Origin: Plotosus lineatus
Taxonomy: Eukaryota > Chordata > Actinopteri > Siluriformes > Plotosidae
DNA: 64,000 nt
Direction: 5' to 3'
NCBI GenBank assembly: GCA_024760905.1
Contig: CM045750.1
Coordinates: 15,233,919-15,297,918, forward strand
Shown: one piece after another, positions 10,266-22,319 of the stretch
Layout: every line of letters starts with the position of its first letter
Numbering within the stretch: the first letter of the stretch is position 1
The notes under the pieces: model-generated
Database searches by the model: none
What the model saw: the letters and a program-made list of their open reading frames with translations, nothing else
What the model was told of the DNA's origin: nothing
Translations under genes and position numbers: made by a program

Positions 10266-12245
10266 CAGAATGAGAATACTTTATTGATCCCAAAGAAAAT
10301 TGTGTGCACACAGTTGCTCCAGAAGAGTAGAGTGAGATAAAGAAAATTTAAAAGCAAGACAAATATTTATATACATACAAATATACATATGTAATATACA
10401 TATATATATCTAGATGTAAGTCTGAAACTAGAAGTTAGTAATATCTATAGACTGTAAACAGATTGTAAGTGAATAATTGCATAGTATTATCAGTATGATA
10501 AACAGTAGAATGTAAATGTATAACAGTGGATGTTGTTGCTATATGAAGGAGTTGTATAGTTTTAAAGTCCACAAGTAGGAATGATTTCCTGTGTCGTTCA
10601 GTGGTGCATTTCGGTGGTATCAGTCTCTCACTGAACTGCTCCTGTGACTGATGAGTAGATAGTGAGGCGGGTGGGAAGTATTTTTCAATATTGTCTTTAT
10701 TTTGGACAGCATTCATCTCTCTGACTCTACCGTCAGAGAGTCCAGTTCCATCCCCACAGCTTTACTTGGCTTGAAGATCAGTTTGTTCAATCTATTAACA
10801 TCTGCAACCCTCAGCCTGCTGCCCCAGCATGCAACGGCATAGAGGACAGCGACAGCGCTAGTCACAACACATTCATAAAACATTGTGTGTAGTGTCTGAC
10901 AGACGTTAAACGACCTCAACTTCCTCAAAAATAGAGACGGCTCTGGCCCTTCTTGTAAAGTACGGAAGTGTTCTTAAACTCGTCCAGTTTATTGTCAATA
11001 TGAACTCCAAGGTATTTGTACTCCTCCACCGTTTCCACATTGTCATGCTGGATGAAAACAGGAGTCACTGGTATTTTTGATCTCCTAAAATCAACAATCA
11101 GTTCCTTGGTCTTTGTCACATTAAGCTGCATATGATTCTGCTCACACCACGAGGCAAAGGAATCCACCACAGCCTGATACTGTCTCATCACCTCCCCTGA
11201 TACATTCGCCTACAGCAGAGTCATCAGAAAACATCTGAAGATGGCAGGTCTCTGTGCAGTAGCTTAAGTCTATTGTGTGGAGGGGACAAGAAAAGGGGAG
11301 GGATAGTCCCTTGTGGACATCTGGTGCTGCTGACCACTCTGTCCAATATGCACATATTGTGAGCTTTTGGTCAGGTAGTCCACAATTCAGGAAACAAGAC
11401 AGGAATTCACTTGCACCGATGTCAGCTTCTCACCCAGGAGGGTCAGCTTGATGGTGTTGAATGCACTGGAAAGTTAAAAAAAAAACAAAAAAACATGAGT
11501 GGTCCAGACTTGTCCAGGTGGGTGTAGACATCATGAAGCTGGTAAATGATGGCATCCTCCATTGAGGCTCTTTTTGTGACATATGAAGACAGTGCCACAG
11601 ATCTTTAATCCTGGTGGCCACTAGGACATGAGGTCTTTGGTACAGGAGCAAGTCTTCCACTGTACTGGGACCCTCTATAAACTCAGGCTCGTTGTGAAGA
11701 TGTAATGTAAGACTTTACAGGGCTGGGGCACAGGCTTTAAGGACACAGGGGATTCCACTTTTCCACAGTGGAAATTTTTCAGTTGTTTCTCAGCCTGATT
11801 GTAAGTGAAGTTGACAGGTGGAAGCGGGGTGTCAGGTCTGTCGCAGAAGGCAGAGGTGTAGTAATGAGTGGAATGGAGAGAGATTGGCATGGTAGGGGGG
11901 TTCAGGCTTGCTCCTGACAAGTTACACGGGTGCTATGCCATAGCCGCAGTGTCAAATTAGTTGAAGAACATATCCAGCTCATTGGCACTGTCTTCAACAC
12001 TCTCAGCTCCTCTGATGGATGGCCTGGAACCAGTGATGGTCTTCATACCACTCTGAACATCTGTCATGTTGTTCTACCTTTAGTTTACACTCCAGATTTC
12101 TCCTATAATTGTCCTTCGCCACTGATCTTGACTCTCAGTGAACTTTGGATTGTTCTCTTCTCGTCTATGTTGCCAAACATGAATGCTCTCTTCTTGGGGA
12201 ATTTAATATCTTCAGTTACCCACAGCTTGTTATTTGGGTAACAAA
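10266..12245 (-). pseudogene. Rex1/CR1-like LINE, reverse transcriptase remnant
   Basis: The intact protein would be a LINE ORF2 reverse transcriptase. Read from the minus strand, a pre-RT segment ('NNKLWVTEDIKFPKKRAFMF') is followed by 'VNFTYNQAEKQLKNFHCGK', then a palm region with frame breaks. Downstream come 'SFASWCEQNHMQLNVTKTKE', 'EEYKYLGVHIDNKLDEFKNT', 'LYKKGQSRLYF', 'CWGSRLRVADVNRLNKLIFK' and 'FSERLIPPKCTTERHRKSF'. The 3' end reads as the complement of 'tttattgatcccaaagaaa'. No endonuclease is present and several frameshifts and stops break the frame, so it is a dead 5'-truncated copy. The exact clade within the jockey/CR1/Rex1 group is inferred from remembered motifs. Confidence 0.82.
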
Positions 12246-12644
12246 AGATGGTGAGATGATATCAGTAAGTAAGTAAGTTGAAAATGGTGTACAGTACCTG
12301 GATGAAAATGTGATGTCACTAAAAATACACCCGTCAAAGCATAATCTTCTTCATGACCATGTTCAGATAGCCACAAGCACAATCTACCGTAAAATAGTGG
12401 TTTAAGAAAGGGTTCCATGTCCAAGTTGTTGTAAAACAACAGAAATATCCACTTGCCGATTTTCAGACGGGTTTCGTAATTGCTCTGGGTATTTCCTTAC
12501 TATTCATATCCATTACCAGAACACTTTTCACACTTACAGAATCCTATGATTTCCCAAATCATATAACTTTAAACCAATGAGAATCCTTGAAACTTCCCTT
12601 CATTTCTCCTTTAAAGAGATGACTTGGTGTAAATAGAACTCATC

Positions 12645-12820
12645 TGGTGCTGATTGGTGGAGAGTTGGATTCACTTAATGTCAGTGGTTCAATCCCGACC
12701 ATCACCACTGTTGGGCCCTTGAGCACGAGCCTTAAGCCTCAATTGCTAAGTTGTATTTTTAAAAAAATAACTATAAGTCAATCTTGATAAGAGCATCTGC
12801 CAAATGCTGTAAATGTAAAT
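12645..12820 (+). mobile_element. tRNA-type teleost SINE
   Basis: Same family as the SINE at 5.4 kb, opposite orientation: B-box-like 'tcagtggttcaatcccga', 'gttgggcccttgagcac', and the 3' end 'gcatctgccaaatgctgtaa' plus 'atgtaaat'. Confidence 0.7.
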
Positions 12821-13726
12821 TTTAAAGGAAGTTTAGGGAGGAGTTAATAAAGTTTAAGGCCCCTACATCCGGTAAGGTGTTCCTTGAGTAAGGACCTGGT
12901 TGTTATCCTGTGACTGCTTCCAAACAAAGTGCAAGGTCTCTGAGCTACTACTTGTGACTGAGGCGTAGTCAGATCATACCCAGCTATAAATATTCTCAAG
13001 CTAGTGATGAAAGAAAATAATAACAATAAATAATAATGAGAAGGAGAATAAGAATACTTTCATCTCGGTTGCTCTCATTTTGGCAACACTGCAAGCTCTG
13101 GAAAGTATATTGGGACAAAAGCCCTAAAAGAAATTACATTTTATCTGAAAATAACAATTAAGTGTTCAGAATGGCCTGCACTGTCTTAGAAGATCAGATA
13201 TGCTGGCGCAAAATATGCTGGACCTCTTAAATCTTCATACATGAAGCCAACTCTCAGTATAGAACTGATTTCAAACCACTGTCAATTATGCAAGCTTGTT
13301 TAATAGGCAGATACTACAAGTGGCAACTTGTAAACTTAAAGTACAACTTTTAATTGAAACTTTTGTTGAAAGCAATACAAGCAGTTAATAAAACGCTGCA
13401 ATAACCAGCTCACTAGGTCAATATAAAGATGTAGACATTCCCCAAAGGCGGAGTCCCTTATGGATATGACTATTGATAAGCATCCGAGGCTGGTGTTTTC
13501 AGAGTAGTGTGGCTCCTTTAAGGGGTAAATCAACTTGAGGAAGGAAATAAATCTCCCATGTTCTGCAGCGAAAGAAGGAAAGGGAATGCTGAGTTTCTAC
13601 TGTTACTCGCTGATTTCTGTGTTCATTTGCTTCACCGCTCTTATTTGTTTGATTGTCACCGTAACCTTCATGTTCCGTGTTACCACTAATGCTCCGTGTT
13701 GTTTTTGCTCTAAAAGGTTTGTCTAT
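12821..13726. other. Unassigned DNA
   Basis: No recognised repeat or gene. A 75-codon frame at 13535-13762 contains a hydrophobic stretch but runs into the following SINE and shows no family resemblance. Confidence 0.4.
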
Positions 13727-13738
13727 CGGACGGTTGTG

Positions 13739-14024
13739 TGGGGACGGTGGCGTGGTGGTTAGGGTGCTGTTGTGTGTTCAAATCCCAGTTAGACCCCCAC
13801 TGTGCTAAGACCCCTGGGCAAGGTCTCAACCACAAGTGTGCCTCTGTTTACCCAGCAGTATAAATGGGTACCAGTAAAAATATACTGGGAAGGTAACCTG
13901 AGATGAACTAGCGTCCCATCCAGGACGAGTTGAAATCCTAGTTGCTTCACACTACAGAAACTGGGGATGAGCGCCGGCTTGATGAACCACTATGGCTCGG
14001 GTGTAAAAAGCCCAACAGACTTAC
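13739..14024 (+). mobile_element. Type D SINE
   Basis: tRNA-like head ('ggcgtggtggttagggtgc', 'tgttcaaatcccag') followed by 'gctaagacccctgggcaagg', 'cccagcagtataaatgggta' and 'ctagcgtcccatccagga', ending 'gtgtaaaaagcccaacagac'. It is flanked by an exact 12-bp duplication 'cggacggttgtg' (13727-13738 and 14025-14036). It appears to have landed at the very 5' end of the type B SINE that follows. Confidence 0.85.
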
Positions 14025-14332
14025 CGGACGGTTGTGGCAACGTGCTAATGTGCTGGATTACTGAGCCTAAGGTTGGGGGTTCAAGCCCCACTGTCAACAG
14101 TTGTCACTGTTGTCTGTCCAGTACAGCTAACTGAGTTCTTCAATGCAGGCCATGTCCTGACTGTCTATGGTGTGAGGCAAGTAAAGGAACCATTGCTGAC
14201 ATTCATCAAGAGTAGGCTGGATAGCCTCAGTGTGTTGATGGTCTGGTGATCTGCCCACAACCAGAGTTGGCTGAGATGGGTGCCAGCCTGCAACCAAATT
14301 AGGATTAAACAGTTGAGAAAATGAATGAATGA
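14025..14332 (+). mobile_element. Type B SINE (tRNA head, L2-type tail)
   Basis: Degenerate head with B box 'gggggttcaagccccac', shared body ('aggaaccattgctgacatt', 'caagagtaggctg'), then the L2-type module ('agttggctgagatgggtgcc', 'aattaggattaaacagttga') and (GAAT)n. The module that type A carries at the same place is absent. Confidence 0.82.
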
Positions 14333-14906
14333 AATTTGTCTTCCCACCTGAGATAGACTGTGTATCTTATTATTCCTTGACAGTCACTTCGGTGCTGTAT
14401 GAACCTTTTATTTTATTTTGAAATAATTAGTTTGGTTATTCTGCAACACAGCCGATAATTAGCATCAAGTCATCGACAAGCTACGGACACAGGACAGTCA
14501 TCAAAATCAGCTACTATGCCCATACCATGTTGAGAAAAAAATGCATTCTTTATTAGAGGAGCTCCGAAGTGTATCTCTGCTAATAAAGCATGTGTTGTGG
14601 GCATCATTTTGGGTTGGCTTGTCTGATTGTAGCTGTTGTATCTGTCTACAGCTAATATATGCAGTCCTAGAGATGTAACGTTTTTCTGTGTTACATGGTA
14701 CACAACCATCTTGGGCACTTTAAATTACAAAAGGTCTTTGAATGTAAATGATACTTGTTTTACTTAATAGTCAATAGGGTAGAAAAATGATGAAGCCAGG
14801 AATTAGGTGCTTGCATGCTTCAGACTTGACAATAAACTTACATGTGATGTCATCAACTATTACCATAACTATTACCTATCAACTATTTGGTTGTGAGAAA
14901 CCAGCA

Positions 14907-14942
14907 ACTGCCCTAATTGCCCTAATTGCCCTAATTGCCCAT
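14907..14942. repeat. Short tandem array, 10-bp unit
   Basis: Three head-to-tail copies of 'gccctaattg' plus a partial fourth. Confidence 0.85.
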
Positions 14943-15089
14943 GTCTTTATTCATAATTAAACAGATCCAAAGCAATGTAATGCATTCCAGTAAGTGGATA
15001 TTACTATAATGGAGGATTTACTGTTTGTAGACATGCAGTCTGCAAGGGCTAGGGGTTAAGAAATGCTGCCTGTGTCAGGGGAGAATATG

Positions 15090-15480
15090 TTTATTCTGCC
15101 TCCAATGCATTGTGAGCTGCATTTCTACCTGCTTCCAGCTCAGAATCCTCCAATCTTCTCTGGAAATCTTTATTCATTTTGGATTCAAGTCACATCAGTG
15201 ACAGGGAGAACAACAGAAAGAAATCTCTGCGTAGAGATATAGGAGAGATAATTGTATAGTTTTGTAGGTGTAGTTTATTAGCCAGCTTTGCTGGTGAATT
15301 TATTCAGCAAGCATGAGTTCTGTGTCTGCAATATGCTGACTGGTCTCCTGCCTGTTTGGGCGCCCTTACAGAATGCATAATAAATAGCTGTCCAATTATT
15401 TCTAAATATCTTTAGTGAGACTTAATGTGCCACATCACTTCCAAAGCAAATTGATCTCATCATTTGACAGATAATAATAA
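15090..15480. other. Single-copy-looking DNA, possible conserved noncoding element
   Basis: This block matches none of the repeat families in the window and has the balanced, low-repeat texture of single-copy DNA ('ccagctttgctggtgaattt', 'cataataaatagctgtccaa', 'gcaaattgatctcatcattt'). It has no long frame. Regulatory function is only a suggestion. Confidence 0.3.
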
Positions 15481-15689
15481 TTTAAAAAAAAAGTCACTGC
15501 ACATTAAAAAACAAACAAACGAGAAAAAACCCCAAAACAAAACAGTTTTATTTTCAGCGTTAAAAGCAGTTGGAACAGGCAATGAAGCCTTACCTTTTTT
15601 CCCCCCTGTGATTGCTCTTGTATCCATTAATGACTGAGCGCCAAGGCAGTCATGATCTTTGGGAAGCCAGTTAGCTGTTTAGCATCAAG

Positions 15690-15691
<2 letters not shown>

Positions 15692-15727
<36 letters not shown>
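15692..15727. repeat. (TG)n microsatellite
   Basis: About 17 TG units, then 'cgtctgtgtgtatg'. Confidence 0.95.
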
Positions 15728-15729
<2 letters not shown>

Positions 15730-16201
15730 CTGTGTGTATGAGGGATCACAGACAGCTCCTAAAGAGCAGTACACGGTGGGTTTCTGCTCACCCCAGTCAT
15801 TCCAGCTCGCCTCAGCCGACGTTACGGCTTACAGGTAGGACCTCCAACATCTCTGTCTGGTGCCTGCCAGTATGCACCTGTGCTCATTCACTGGATTCAA
15901 CTTTCCATCTTTTTCTCCTCTCCCTTTGCTCATTTATCTTTTATCTTTTTCCCGGTGCCTACAAATGTTTCCCTCCGTTCTTCAGACAGAACCAGCGATT
16001 GTGGTTGCGACGCAGAGACGGAGACAGAGAAAGCGCAAGGGGAGGGGTTGGAAGGTGGCTGGAGGGAGAGAGGGAGGGAGGGACATCAGGGTGGGGGGGG
16101 AAGAGAAAAAGAATGCGCCTTCCAACGGCGTCAATCAGAGAAGACGTGAAGTGAAGGAGAGGGTTGGTGGAGAGACTGAGCGTCACATGAAGAGCAGGAG
16201 A

Positions 16202-16204
<3 letters not shown>
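15728..16204. other. Pyrimidine-rich then purine-rich DNA, unassigned
   Basis: A CT-rich stretch (15890-15960) is followed by a GA-rich stretch (16015-16115) containing several CpGs. Three overlapping + frames of 89-152 codons cross it but begin in or run through simple repeats and match nothing, so I do not call a gene. A promoter/5'-untranslated exon cannot be excluded. Confidence 0.3.

Positions 16205-16239
<35 letters not shown>
16205..16239. repeat. (TG)n microsatellite
   Basis: About 17 TG units. Confidence 0.95.
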
Positions 16240-16241
<2 letters not shown>

Positions 16242-16679
16242 AGATTTATTGGAATATGGGGTCTGTCCTTACACACTATAGACACACAAAAGCAGAGCAT
16301 AATCAGTCATAAACATGCTGTCAGCATCTCCATTAATCTTTTAGAACTCAGAATACTTAATTTTCTCAGAACTGGAGAACAGGGAACATTAAACATTCAA
16401 ATGAATGATTAACAGGTACTCATCAAAATTCACCAATTCCATGACATCCATTGAGCCTGAGGTGAATACAGTAATTACTTATTTATATACTACACGATAA
16501 CTTAAGCCAAAAGAGTACACTAAAATGTTTTATTTATATATATATTTTATTTTAGTTAGTTATTTATTTATGTACAGTCTTAAAATCACAGCAGATTCAG
16601 GAGCTCTGCACGCTTGACCAGTTGTGTAGGAGATGTGTTGGCTGTGTGTACATCTAATTAAGTCTCTAAGAGTTTATGT

Positions 16680-16870
16680 AGGAGCCTGGAGCCTATCTCG
16701 AATAAAGCTGAGTTAAGATGGAATACACCCTGAACAGCTCGCCAGACCAGAACAACACCTATAACCATTCACACTCATATCCACAGCTCAGGGTAATTTT
16801 GTCGCAGCTAATTATCCTAATGTGCATATCTTTGGACTGTGAGAGGAAACCAGAAGGATACACTATGTGA
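16680..16870 (-). repeat. Type C SINE fragment
   Basis: 'ggagcctggagcctatctcg', 'cctgaacagctcgccagacc', 'taattatcctaatgtgc' and 'ttggactgtgagaggaaacc' give the middle and part of the tail, on the reverse strand. Confidence 0.8.
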
Positions 16871-17054
16871 AAGCCTAAAGAAAAGCAAATTTAAACCATG
16901 TTTTTTTTTTTTTTTTTCAATTAATTTTAAGCTATTACAACTAGCTAGGCTGGTGAAGTGAGCGCTCCATGTTCCACACAGAAATTACCAGTGTTCCAAA
17001 CAACTTCTCTTTTAGCCTACTTATTTATAGTTTGGTACACGACACAGAAAAGTT

Positions 17055-17402
17055 CATCAGTTCATTTTCTGTCACCGCTTAACCCTAATTAGGGTCGTGG
17101 GGAGGCTAGCGCCCATCCCAGCCGACTCCGGGCGAGGGCAGAGTACACCCTGGACAGCTCGGCAGGTCATCGCAGGTCGGAAACACGCTAATGACTTTGC
17201 TGCCTACTCTTGTCCAAAGTCAGCAATGGTTCTTTTACAGCCTCACACCATAGGCAGTGATAGACATAGCCGGCCTTTGATAACCCAGTTAGCTGCACTG
17301 GGGAGGGGACAGTGACAACCTGTGGTGAGTGGAACTCGCACCCCCAACCTTAAGATCAGTGATCCAGCACCTATACCACTACGAGGCCACCACTGCCCCA
17401 AC
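17055..17402 (-). mobile_element. Type B SINE
   Basis: Reverse-strand copy: L2-type tail ('ccctaattagggtcgtgggg', 'cccagccgactccgggcgag'), then directly the shared body ('gtcagcaatggttctttta', 'gataacccagttagctgcac') and the tRNA-like head ('aactcgcacccccaacctt', 'ggccaccactgcccca'). Confidence 0.88.
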
Positions 17403-17449
17403 ACAGAAAAGTACGTGCCACTCTTTTTTTGAAATTGTTTTTATATGTA

Positions 17450-17700
17450 CAGTGGCACCTCACAAGATGAGTTTAATTCATTCCGGGGCCCAGCAAGTAG
17501 AGCGAAATGCTCATATCGCAAGGGAAATCTTTCCATAGGAAATAATGGAAGGCCCAGTAATGCTTTCCAGCCCTCCAAAGTGCCGAATATAAAACATTTT
17601 GAAAGTTGTTGTATTCAAAAATAATAAATTATGTTTAACAAAATAAAAAGGAAAATAAACTTGAATTTTACCTTGAAGATGGGATGAATCTGGCATTTGT
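17450..17700 (+). mobile_element. One end of a pogo/Tigger-like MITE
   Basis: 'cagtggcacctcacaagatg' with 'agtttaattcattccgg' and 'ctcatatcgcaagggaaat' resembles the terminus of the 'cagtggtacctcg...' pogo-like fish MITEs. No matching right terminus was found. Confidence 0.45.
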
Positions 17701-17726
17701 GACATAAGGAGAAGGAGTGGGAGGAG

Positions 17727-17744
17727 GGAGGGAGGGAGGGAGGG
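17727..17744. repeat. (GGGA)n run
   Basis: About four and a half GGGA units. Confidence 0.85.
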
Positions 17745-18159
17745 GTTAGTTTTTGGAAAGACAATCTCCTTCCATGAGAATGTCTGGTCTTTCAGATGGG
17801 GGCACACTTGTGCTGACAATATTAGCATATGGTAGCATAGCATATCGCTAATCTCAGTTATTTTATCGCTGTGTTTCTGTCCTTCTTCACAATATCGTTT
17901 TTTTTTTTTAGGTGTGATGGTAACAGTTTGTGATTATCATCAAGAAGCAAAGATATAAAACAATCTATCATCCCTGAATTACCATGGATGCACCACAACA
18001 CAAGGGGGAGTCAGCACATAGCAGAGGGCTTGGCTGCAAGATGATGCCACTTGCACATACATGTAACTTGAAGACATCAAGAGGCATAAAGGAATGGAAA
18101 GTAATATAAAAACTGAGAAACTACATTTTTCTGCAGTTTCAGCTACACAGCTAAATACA

Positions 18160-18402
18160 CAGGACCCAAGGAGAGCTTGCCAGGGCTAATACACAACACC
18201 CAGCCATCAAGACTCACAATCTTATCTAGGAGCAATTTGAAACAGCCAATTAACCTACTTTGAATTGTCGGAGGAAACCATAGTACCCAGCAGAAACCCT
18301 GGCAAACATGCAAAGTCTACAGAGAAATGTCTGGGACCAGGAATCCAACACAGGCATTCTTACTGTGAGGCAGATGTGCTAACCACTGTGCCAACAGAAT
18401 AA
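18160..18402 (-). repeat. Type C SINE
   Basis: Reverse-strand head and middle: 'agccaattaacctactttg', 'acccagcagaaaccctggc', 'ctgtgaggcagatgtgctaa', 'ccactgtgcca'. The tail is degenerate. Confidence 0.78.
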
Positions 18403-19099
18403 AATCAAATAAACTGTGATGCATTAAATTAATTAATTTAGTCATTTGCCCCACCACTTAATCCTCCTATGTTCACAGGTAGGCTATACTTGGCAAAGGT
18501 AATGCTGTCGGACATACAAGGTTCCTGCCCCACAGAGATGATTTGCATACTTTAACCATGACACTGAGTCTGGTTGGGTGACCTCCATGCTTTGAGCCGA
18601 CTAACAGAGATCTGTTGTTGCCAACAGCGTCTGTTCTGGTCTGTTCAGACAACTCATTTAAAGAAGAAATTGAAACATGCTCCATCAAGGTGTTTTAGAG
18701 TATACTTCATGAAACACAAGAACGCCTAAGCTAAAACAAGCTTTCTGTACATTCCTAATGGCTCCATTCCATTTGGTAGTGTTTTATTCTGTTTAATGTG
18801 ATGGGGAAGCTGGAGCCTATGCCAGCCAATTCTGGGCGATCGAACAATTTCTAATTATTTCAAACTAGTCAAACCATGTGTATGTGAGGTCACTTACTGT
18901 TTGCAAACACAGGCTAGCAACTGCTTGTGGGGCAAATTAAGCTAGCTTTTTCTCCTCCTACTTCAGCAAATTAACTTTAATTTCACTGCTTTTTTTCTTT
19001 TCACTTCGAGTAATTTTCCTCGTTTTTTAAAAACAGTACTTTGTTTTCTTCAAAACGCCAACTCGTCTCCACTTCAAACCAGGACGCAGAGGGAATCAA

Positions 19100-20043
19100 C
19101 AACATTCTGCGACTATCCAAAAGTCTCCAGTTAAAGTTTGTTTTGAGCTTCATGAGTATTATCCAGCTTGTTCAGTGTGTTGCGTGCAAGATGCTTAGTA
19201 GTCCTCTTTTCATCATTATCGATAAACTCATCTGTGATAGGTGTGTTCGAGTTGTGTATTCTCTCTGACGGAGAAGATTGTAGCATTAGGAGTGGCATCC
19301 ATACTTTAGAAAGGAATAGCGAGAGTGAGATTAGTGTTCCTGTAGAAAGAAGTCTAGGTGCTTCAGGCAGAGATAGTAATCCTCCTCCTCCGGCATCAGA
19401 GGCCCCACAGCAGGGTGAATGGGAGACGACTTGGCGACATACTCATAAAGAAAAGCTAACATTGAGGCTCGCCCATGGGAGCACCACTCGTCTGCACCTA
19501 ACGCGTCGAACAGCTTTGCTGTCTTCAGTGAGACACCCACTGAGAAACCTGAAAGAGCTTTGGTTATGGGAAGCTTTATTTTAAGGAACGTGCAAATTAA
19601 CTAGTTCTTTAGGGGCAGCAGAGGCGCTTGTTAGGTGTATCCTGGGAACCAGAGTGCTGAACTTAGTAGGTTATTACAGGTTCTTAGGTGAGTGCAGGTT
19701 CTCGAAGCTAGTTATACATGCTGGAGTTAATGATGTACATCTTTGTCAGTCAGAGGTTACTAAGAGTATCTTTATAGAGGTGTTCAAATTAGCAAAGGAA
19801 ATGTCCAATGCAATAATATGCTTTGGCCCCATCCCAATACACTTTGATGATGTAGCTTGCAGGTTGCTATGGTCGTTGAACTGCTGGATGTCCAAGTGTT
19901 TTTCCAAAAACAAAAAGACCTTTATAGATAATTGGAATACTTTTGAGGGTAAACCTGGCCTGATAGGGTGGGACAGTATCCATCCCTCTCGGGAAGGTGC
20001 TGAGCTCATTTCTTGCAGCATAGCACATAGTCTAAGAACATGA
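19100..20043 (+). pseudogene. L2 ORF1: zinc-finger plus SGNH esterase-like domain
   Basis: ORF1 proteins of L2/CR1-type LINEs bind element RNA, and many carry an SGNH-hydrolase (esterase) domain of uncertain role. Here a CxxC...CxxC pair is seen ('VQCVACKML', 'LICDRCVRV'), then in another frame an acidic/coiled segment ('SGIHTLERNSESEIS'). An esterase-like part follows: a degenerate block where the 57.7-kb copy has 'RALVIGSSIL', then 'KLVIHAGVNDVHLCQSEV' and 'WDSIHPSREGAELIS', the last holding the expected catalytic Asp...His. The final 390 bases (19654-20043) form one open frame, but frameshifts around 19270 and 19585-19650 separate the modules, so no full protein is made. Confidence 0.82.
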
Positions 20044-20404
20044 CTATTAACTCAGTGGCTATTCAGAGCCAAGGTCAGAGAATGAAAAAACAGGCTAATC
20101 TGATCGTCTGCTAGCTGTGCAGAGTCGTCACTCAAGGTCAAATTCAATGCTATAGAAACTGTCTGCTTCCCTACCTAAATAAAATTGTAAACAAAGAAGT
20201 AAACAAAAATGTAATAACTCTCAGAGTGCGTTAAAAATAATCCAAAATACTTATTTAATATTGTTGCAGAATTAACTAGAAATAAGACCATGAACAAAAC
20301 TTGTAAACTATCCATTTATAGCATTTACAATTTTATGAATTGTTTTTAATGTTAAAATTGAAAATATCAGGCAAAAAATTGATTCCCTAAATTTAAAGAC
20401 ATGT

Positions 20405-22066
20405 ATGTTAATAACTAAAACAGTAAATAATAATATACTGAAAGCATGTCCTCAACTTGACTGTTTTAGCCCCATTCAAAAGACAGAACTAGTCTCATTA
20501 ATTTCATCATCAGAATCATCAACCCGGGTGCTTGTTCCAGTACCTACATTTTTTTATAAACAAATACTATCAAAAGTGATCAACCCTTTATTAAATGTAA
20601 TAACCTTTTCTCTTCGCACTGGTTATATACCTAAATACTTTAAATTGGCAGTTATTAAACCTCTGATTAAAAAACTTCATCTCAACCCATATCAACTGTC
20701 CAACTATAGACCAACATCCAACCACCGTTTAACTCTAAGATCTTAGAAAAAACTGTAGCACAGCAGTCATGTTCATATCTTTGTTGGAATAACATTCATG
20801 AAATGGATCAGTCAAGATTCAGGCCCCATCATAGCACAGAGACAGCACTCACTAAAGTGGCAAATGACCTACTGGTGGCCTCCGACCATGGCTGTGTCTC
20901 CCTACTTGTATTAGTTGACCTTAGTTGCAGCCTTTGACACTACTGATCACATGATTCTCCTTGACAGATTAGAAAATGTTGTTGGAGTTAAGGGAATGGC
21001 CCTCTTGTGGTCTAGATTTTATTTAACTTACTGTTATCAGTTTGGTAAGTGGTGATTTCTCTGTATGTTCTAATGTTAAGTTTGGTGTTCCACACGGTTC
21101 TTGTCCTAGGCCTGTTGCTTTTCTCTCTATGCGTGCTCCCTTTGGGTAACATCATTTGTGATCGTGGTATTAGCTTTTATTGTTATGCTGATGACACACA
21201 GCTATATATCTCAGCAAAGCCAGATGAGAGACATCAGCTTAATAAAGTTGAAAAATGTGTAAACGACATGAGACACTGGATGCTTACTAACGTCCTCATT
21301 TTAAACTCTGATAAGACAGAAGTACTTGTACTTGGATCTCAGGCAGCTAGAAATAAGGTTTCTGATTATGTAATAAGTTTAGATGGTGTGTCAGTCTCAT
21401 CATGTGGAGCAGTAAAGGACCTTGGAGTGATTATTGATGCTGGTCTTTCATTTGAAACTCATGGAGATAATATTACTTGGGTGACCTTCTTTCATCTCAG
21501 GAATATTGCTAAAATAAGAAATATGGTGTCAGTCCATGATGCAGAAAAACATGATCGTGGATTTGTTACTTCCAGATTTATATTACTGTGATGTGTTACT
21601 GTCTGGTTGTTCTAGTCGGAGCATAAACAGGCTCCAGTTCATCCAGAATGCAGCAGCAAGAGTTGTTGCTAGAACCAGAAGACATGAGCAAAACACCCTG
21701 ATTTTATTTACACTGCACTGGCTCCCAGTTAAATTTCTAATCAAATATAAAATTCTACTTGTAACCTATAAAGCACTTAATGGTCTCGCGCCACATTATC
21801 TTAGCGAACTTCTTGTCATTTATGATCCCACACGCCCCCTTAGATCACAAGATGCAGGATGCTTACTGATACTTTGAATAATGAAGACTACTGCAGGGGG
21901 CAGAGCTTTCTCTTACAAAACCCCACAGTTATGGAATAACCTTCCAGTTAATGTTCGGGACTCAGACACAGTCTCTGCTTTTAAGACGAGGCTGAAAACT
22001 TATTTGTCAAACATTTTGTTAATAACCTTTTATTGGGTAAAGGAGCAGATCTGGGCGTCTCAGGCA
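20405..22066 (+). pseudogene. L2 ORF2 reverse transcriptase remnant, endonuclease missing
   Basis: The intact enzyme copies element RNA at a nicked target. Visible RT blocks in order are 'FKLAVIKPLIKKLHLNPYQL' with 'SNYRP', '[19 protein letters not shown]' (frame-broken), the catalytic block 'ISFYCYADDTQLYISAKP' (YADD), 'LNSDKTEVLVLGSQ', 'LHWLPVKFLIKYKILLVTYK' with 'ALNGLAPHYLSELL', and the C-terminal 'LWNNLPVNVRDSDTVSAFKT'. At least three frame changes or stops interrupt it (about 20745, 20930-21050, 21590, 21877). Only about 360 bp separate ORF1 from the first RT block and no endonuclease motif is there, so an internal deletion is inferred. Confidence 0.88.
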
Positions 22067-22230
22067 TAGAGAGTTCTGGTAAACGGTCATGCTGCATACT
22101 GTCGCTCGCTCACTTTGCTCACCCAGGTCCGTTTGACAGTGCTGTGGCTGATTGCCCGTTGCAGACGCCCTCATGTCTGTCTTTCTTCTGGTTCTGCTGC
22201 CATAGCCAGTCATGCTGGAGACACCTAACA

Positions 22231-22231
<1 letters not shown>

Positions 22232-22313
<82 letters not shown>
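22232..22313. repeat. (CT)n tract in the L2 3' untranslated region
   Basis: About 40 CT units with one TTT interruption. The second L2 copy has a shorter (CT)n at the equivalent place. Confidence 0.95.

Positions 22314-22319
<6 letters not shown>

Noticed and set aside
13535..13762. 75-codon frame with a hydrophobic stretch, possible membrane protein
   Set aside because: The frame runs into the head of a SINE, has no signal of selection and no recognisable family.
15696..16300. Overlapping frames of 89-152 codons on both strands
   Set aside because: They start in or cross (TG)n and GA/CT-rich DNA, have no family resemblance and coexist in three frames.
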